From an uncultured Chryseolinea sp. (GTDB taxonomy: Bacteria > Bacteroidota > Bacteroidia > Cytophagales > Cyclobacteriaceae), in assembly GCA_946478915.1 (NCBI GenBank), contig CAMLER010000120.1, positions 1-10,427 of the forward strand: DNA of 10,427 nucleotides. The letters are read 5' to 3'. The notes under the pieces are model-generated. The model made no database searches. It was not told the origin of the DNA and worked only from the letters and a program-made list of their open reading frames with translations. Each line of letters starts with the position of its first letter. Within the stretch, counting starts at the first letter, position 1. The position numbers were made by a program, and so were the translations under genes. Positions 7,045 through 10,427 of the stretch are shown here, one piece after another.

Positions 7045-9426
7045 TTAGTCGTTCCGCAGCGAATCTACCGGATTGGCAAAAGCTGATTTGATTGACTGAA
7101 AGCTAATGGTCATTGCAGCCATGAGTATGGCAAGGACTCCGGCGATAAGGAAACTACCTGCTCCTATTTGAATTCGGTAAGCAAATCCGCTGAGCCAGCT
7201 ATCCATTCCGTACCAGGCTATCGGCCAGGCCATAAGATTCGCCAACAAAACAATGAAGATGAATTCAGCAGAAACTAACCACGTGATTTGAGCAACAGAG
7301 GCGCCCATCACTTTGCGGATGCCAATCTCTTTTGTCCTCCTCCTTATGAAAAACGTGGCGATGGCAAAAAGACCAGAACAAGCAATATAAATAGCACCTA
7401 TTGTGAGGGCAGAAAATACGATTTTAAAATTCTCATCTGCTTTGTAGAGCTTCTCCAGATTTTCATCCAGAAAAAAATATTGGAAGGGTCGGTCGGGTTC
7501 AATTGAGTTCCATGTATTCTTCAGTGCATCTAATGTCGCGTGGAGATCTGTAGAAGAAATTTTTACGGCAAAATTGTCAACGGCTTTTTCATCCAACAAA
7601 AACATATATGGTTTGATTTCGTCACGTAAGTTCGCAAAGTGGAAGTCTTTGACCACACCGAGGACAGTGAAGTACCTAACTTTCTCTGCACCCGGATTAT
7701 CTGTAATCAACATTCCGACTGGGTTACCAGTTATACCTAAGTCACGCAAGGCAGCTTCATTGAGAATAACACGATCAATGGTGTCGGAAGGGAACTCGCG
7801 CGAGAAATTTCTACCATGTTTAAACTGGAGATTCATGACGTTGAGATAGTCATGGTCAACCATAGCGAAGTTGATAATGGCCCCTTCCTTTGATCCTTTC
7901 ACAACGGCACCGGTAGTCGCATTCTGACCACCGAATATTCCGCTCGAGCCGCCGACGTTTTCTACTTGTGATGCTTGTAGGAATGCATCGCGAAGATTTT
8001 GAACTTTTGTATCATCCAGATTGGCCAGATTTTCAATAACCAGAACTTTTTCCTTTTCGAATCCCAAGTCTCTGGCACGAATAAAATTGACTTGCTGTAC
8101 TACAAGGATAGTTCCGGCGATCAGGGCGATTGAGACAGTGAACTGAAGTACTACGAGCCCTTTACGAAGCCATAAGTTTTGATTTCCAGGCTGAAACACA
8201 CCTTTCAATACTTGCGCAGGTTTAAATGCCGACAGGTATAGCGAGGGATAAAGGCCTGAGAGCAATCCTATAAGCAAAGCCGTACCAATGATCAAGCCCG
8301 TCACTTCAAGAGGTTGTTGTGTGAAGCCAAGAATGTTGGCACCGAACTCTTGTTTGAGAATCGGTAACAGCGCTTCAACCAGCGCTATGGCTACCAGAAT
8401 TGAGACTACGTTCGTGAGCATCGATTTAGTTAGGAATTGATAAATCAGCTTTCCGTTGTCTGCCCCGGACACTTTTCTGATTCCTACTTCTTTCGATCGG
8501 TTAAAACTTAGGCTTATCGACAAGTTAATGTAGTTGATAGAGGCAATGAGTAAGATGAAGATCCCCACTATCACAAATATTTTAACAAACGTAATGTCAC
8601 CATTGGCCCCCAGCTCCCATTTCAGTTTCGATTGCAAATGAATGTCAGTGAGCGGCTGGGTGTAATACCGGTAGTTGCTGTTAGCATCATTTTTTTTATA
8701 CAGTGCAATTATCTTCGGTTCTACCTGCTCAATGGAGCTTCCGGGTTTTAATTTGATATATGTATACCAGGTGTACGTAGACCAGTTGCTGTTCAGCCGA
8801 ACCGAGTTCGATGATAGCGATATCAGAAAGTCGAAATGGAAATGGGATTGCTCCGGAATGTCTTCAATAACACCGGTCACAGCGTATGCTCTGTTTTCAC
8901 CTTCGCCGATCTCAATCGTTTTGCCCAGCGCTTGTTCATCACCGAAATATTTTTTCTCCATCGATCGACTGATTATCACACTTTGCGGTTTGCTCAGAGC
9001 GTTAGCGGAATTGCCTTCGAGGAATTTATAGCTGAAAATTTTTAAGATGCTGGAGTCGGCACGGTAACGACCTTTTTCATAGAATACCTTATCACCGTAC
9101 CGTACTAGAAACTTGCTTCCCCAATTGGGTATGAGTTTAGTCACTTCTTCTACTTCCGGTATTTCCTGTTTGATGGCCCACGCCAGTGCCGGCGGCGTAG
9201 TTGCATCGGGTAAGAAGCTGTTATCATCATTAACAAAGTCTTTCACTACCCGAAAAATTCGGTCGTAGTCCTGATTGTGTTTGTCATAGCTGGTCTCATT
9301 GCGCACATGCAGGTATATTACAATGCATGAGGTGTATGCAAGCGTGAGACCCGAAATGATAATGACAGAGAACACCTTGTTTTTTGCCAGTGTTCTCCAG
9401 GCGAGTTTAAGGTAGTTCTTGATCAT
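7045..9426 (-). CDS. MacB/FtsX-type ABC transporter permease
   Basis: This is an inner-membrane permease subunit of 793 residues, with the duplicated architecture common in Bacteroidota. A first membrane helix at about 18-40 (FSVIIISGLTLAYTSCIVIY) is followed by a periplasmic MacB_PCD-like domain at 41-280, with SVIISRSMEKKYFG and YAVTGVIEDIP. The first FtsX core has helices at about 282-304, 335-357 and 375-397, and the coupling motif SKEVGIRKVSGA at 311-322. The second half repeats this: a helix at 424-444, a second periplasmic domain at 445-665 (VILNEAALRDLG, VLGVVKDFHF), then helices at about 669-691, 714-736 and 755-776 with TKEIGIRKVMGA at 698-709. No ATP-binding subunit is adjacent, so it must use an ATPase encoded elsewhere. 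The family exports or senses peptides, lipids or antimicrobials, and the substrate here is unknown. It starts at ATG 9426; the gap to the metallopeptidase (9427-9568) contains nothing I can assign. Confidence 0.95.
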   Translation of the reverse strand: MIKNYLKLAWRTLAKNKVFSVIIISGLTLAYTSCIVIYLHVRNETSYDKHNQDYDRIFRVVKDFVNDDNSFLPDATTPPALAWAIKQEIPEVEEVTKLIPNWGSKFLVRYGDKVFYEKGRYRADSSILKIFSYKFLEGNSANALSKPQSVIISRSMEKKYFGDEQALGKTIEIGEGENRAYAVTGVIEDIPEQSHFHFDFLISLSSNSVRLNSNWSTYTWYTYIKLKPGSSIEQVEPKIIALYKKNDANSNYRYYTQPLTDIHLQSKLKWELGANGDITFVKIFVIVGIFILLIASINYINLSISLSFNRSKEVGIRKVSGADNGKLIYQFLTKSMLTNVVSILVAIALVEALLPILKQEFGANILGFTQQPLEVTGLIIGTALLIGLLSGLYPSLYLSAFKPAQVLKGVFQPGNQNLWLRKGLVVLQFTVSIALIAGTILVVQQVNFIRARDLGFEKEKVLVIENLANLDDTKVQNLRDAFLQASQVENVGGSSGIFGGQNATTGAVVKGSKEGAIINFAMVDHDYLNVMNLQFKHGRNFSREFPSDTIDRVILNEAALRDLGITGNPVGMLITDNPGAEKVRYFTVLGVVKDFHFANLRDEIKPYMFLLDEKAVDNFAVKISSTDLHATLDALKNTWNSIEPDRPFQYFFLDENLEKLYKADENFKIVFSALTIGAIYIACSGLFAIATFFIRRRTKEIGIRKVMGASVAQITWLVSAEFIFIVLLANLMAWPIAWYGMDSWLSGFAYRIQIGAGSFLIAGVLAILMAAMTISFQSIKSAFANPVDSLRND

Positions 9427-9568
9427 ACTGATGATTCTTTTGGTCAGCTTACCTTTTCCAACAATCAGTCCAAAGGAGAAGTATCAATTAAAACGTTGTT
9501 TAGATGATTGTGTAATGAGCAAAGTTCATCATCGAACAAAGTTGTGCGGTTACGGGACGTACCCTTGG

Positions 9569-10354
9569 CTAATATTTTTCATTAACAAAGTCGATCCAGC
9601 CTCTTTCAAAATTCGATTCGTTCACCCCCAATACAGTTTCAATGTCAACGTAGGAAATAATCAATAGGGGTAATTTGTCCTTGCCCCATTTCTCAACTAT
9701 GTATTCGATAATCGTGTAACCTACGTTGTAGATTTGATTGCTAGTATTCAAATCGTTTAGCGAAAGCTGTCTTCTTATTCCATACTTTACACTTATAGTG
9801 TTTACAACACCTGCTTCATAGTCACAGATTGCTTCCCAAAACCATTGTGGATACTCCTTAATAAATTTCTCTTCGAAGTTTTTGTCAAAATACTGGCTGT
9901 TTCCCCATTCCTTTTTCGCTTCCCTTATTAGAATGTTCAACTGAACGCAGTGTGTAAATTCGTGCAGTGCTGTCTTAATCGGATCATTTGGGAAGATACT
10001 GTTAAACCAATTCGTCCAGATTAAATGAAATTCGTCAGGACCGCGACTTGTTCCATTTGCAGTACTATTTGGAAGTCCGGTTGCGTCGTTAAAATCTGTC
10101 TGTCCTGCATGAACAAACACCCGAATCGTATTGTGGTCTGGATCATTTAGATCATTCCTGATCCTCTCGTAATTCTCTTCCAGGGCATTAGCAATCTCCT
10201 CAGCTTCGGCTGCATAAACTCCCCGATAAGTTATTAGAAAATGTTCTGTTGTCAATTCTGTTGCATTGTTAACTACAGAAATACTTCTTAACCACCTTAG
10301 CCCGAAGAAGGTAAGCAAGATCGCTAGTATTGTTACACTCAGATATTTGATCAT
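9569..10354 (-). CDS. Membrane-anchored gluzincin-type zinc metallopeptidase (peptidase MA-like)
   Basis: This is a putative zinc protease of 261 residues. A hydrophobic segment at 2-19 (YLSVTILAILLTFFG), followed by RWLR, gives a signal anchor or uncleaved signal, with the catalytic domain outside the cytoplasmic membrane. The zinc site is HEFTH at 131-135 (H131 and H135 as ligands, E132 as general base). The third ligand is E174 in WFWEAICDYEAG (171-182), the WxxEGxAxY-like pattern of the peptidase MA group. The C-terminal NVGYTIIEYIVEKWGKDKL (210-228) is the helical element usual after the active site in this group. The catalytic residues look intact. The ATG at 10354 is chosen over a TTG at 10402, because it begins directly at the hydrophobic anchor and has AAGAGG just upstream. 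Substrate is unknown. It lies upstream of the permease gene on the same strand, but a 142-base gap makes coupling uncertain. Confidence 0.85.
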   Translation of the reverse strand: MIKYLSVTILAILLTFFGLRWLRSISVVNNATELTTEHFLITYRGVYAAEAEEIANALEENYERIRNDLNDPDHNTIRVFVHAGQTDFNDATGLPNSTANGTSRGPDEFHLIWTNWFNSIFPNDPIKTALHEFTHCVQLNILIREAKKEWGNSQYFDKNFEEKFIKEYPQWFWEAICDYEAGVVNTISVKYGIRRQLSLNDLNTSNQIYNVGYTIIEYIVEKWGKDKLPLLIISYVDIETVLGVNESNFERGWIDFVNEKY

Positions 10355-10427
10355 ACCTCTTAATCGAAAGTTCGCCAGAAATGTGAGTGGAGGATGTTCC
10401 AACTATCCGGCGTTAAGAACGTTCCAT

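Noticed and set aside
1..10427. Anti-phage defence, toxin-antitoxin or biosynthetic cluster
   Set aside because: No nuclease, helicase, reverse transcriptase, toxin-antitoxin pair or biosynthetic enzyme set is present. The ankyrin and RDD proteins alone are not evidence of a defence system.

Overview
The window looks like a chromosomal segment from a Bacteroidota bacterium, most likely of the Cytophagales type. This is inferred from the Tat-exported Gfo/Idh/MocA oxidoreductase, the orphan MacB/FtsX-type permease typical of that phylum, the carboxypeptidase-regulatory-like domain joined to an esterase, the second methionine aminopeptidase, the A-rich leaders without strong Shine-Dalgarno sites, and the moderate GC content. 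No phage, insertion sequence, CRISPR, rRNA or tRNA was recognised, and most of the window reads as ordinary core or accessory chromosome.

Left part (1-1281): the N-terminal 159 codons of a LysR-family regulator run leftward off the window edge. They are divergent from a small single-domain rhodanese on the + strand. The intergenic region holds a cluster of TGAA/TTCA half-sites, including an exact TGAA-N5-TTCA, the form of the E. coli MetR box. Because the regulator's effector domain also resembles MetR, this looks like a sulfur-linked regulator/target pair. A long imperfect inverted repeat of GGAATA units lies in the rhodanese leader. A second, GC-rich hairpin with internal direct repeats lies beyond its stop codon.

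Middle part (1287-5098): four genes, all on the minus strand: a type I methionine aminopeptidase with all metal ligands, a Tat-exported Gfo/Idh/MocA oxidoreductase, an RDD membrane protein and a cytoplasmic ankyrin-repeat protein. Gaps of about 75-250 bases separate them, so they need not form one operon, and no shared pathway is evident.

Right part (5214-10354): three more minus-strand genes of envelope type. The first is a 554-codon exported protein with a carboxypeptidase-regulatory-like domain, a beta-rich middle region and a serine esterase domain. It is interrupted by one in-frame TGA, exactly where the first Gly of the GHSLGG nucleophile elbow should be. The second is a 793-residue FtsX/MacB-type ABC permease without a neighbouring ATPase. 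The third is a membrane-anchored gluzincin-type metallopeptidase with HEFTH. The most noteworthy points are the nonsense codon in the esterase and the MetR-type operator between the LysR and rhodanese genes. I see no convincing new multi-gene defence or biosynthetic system.
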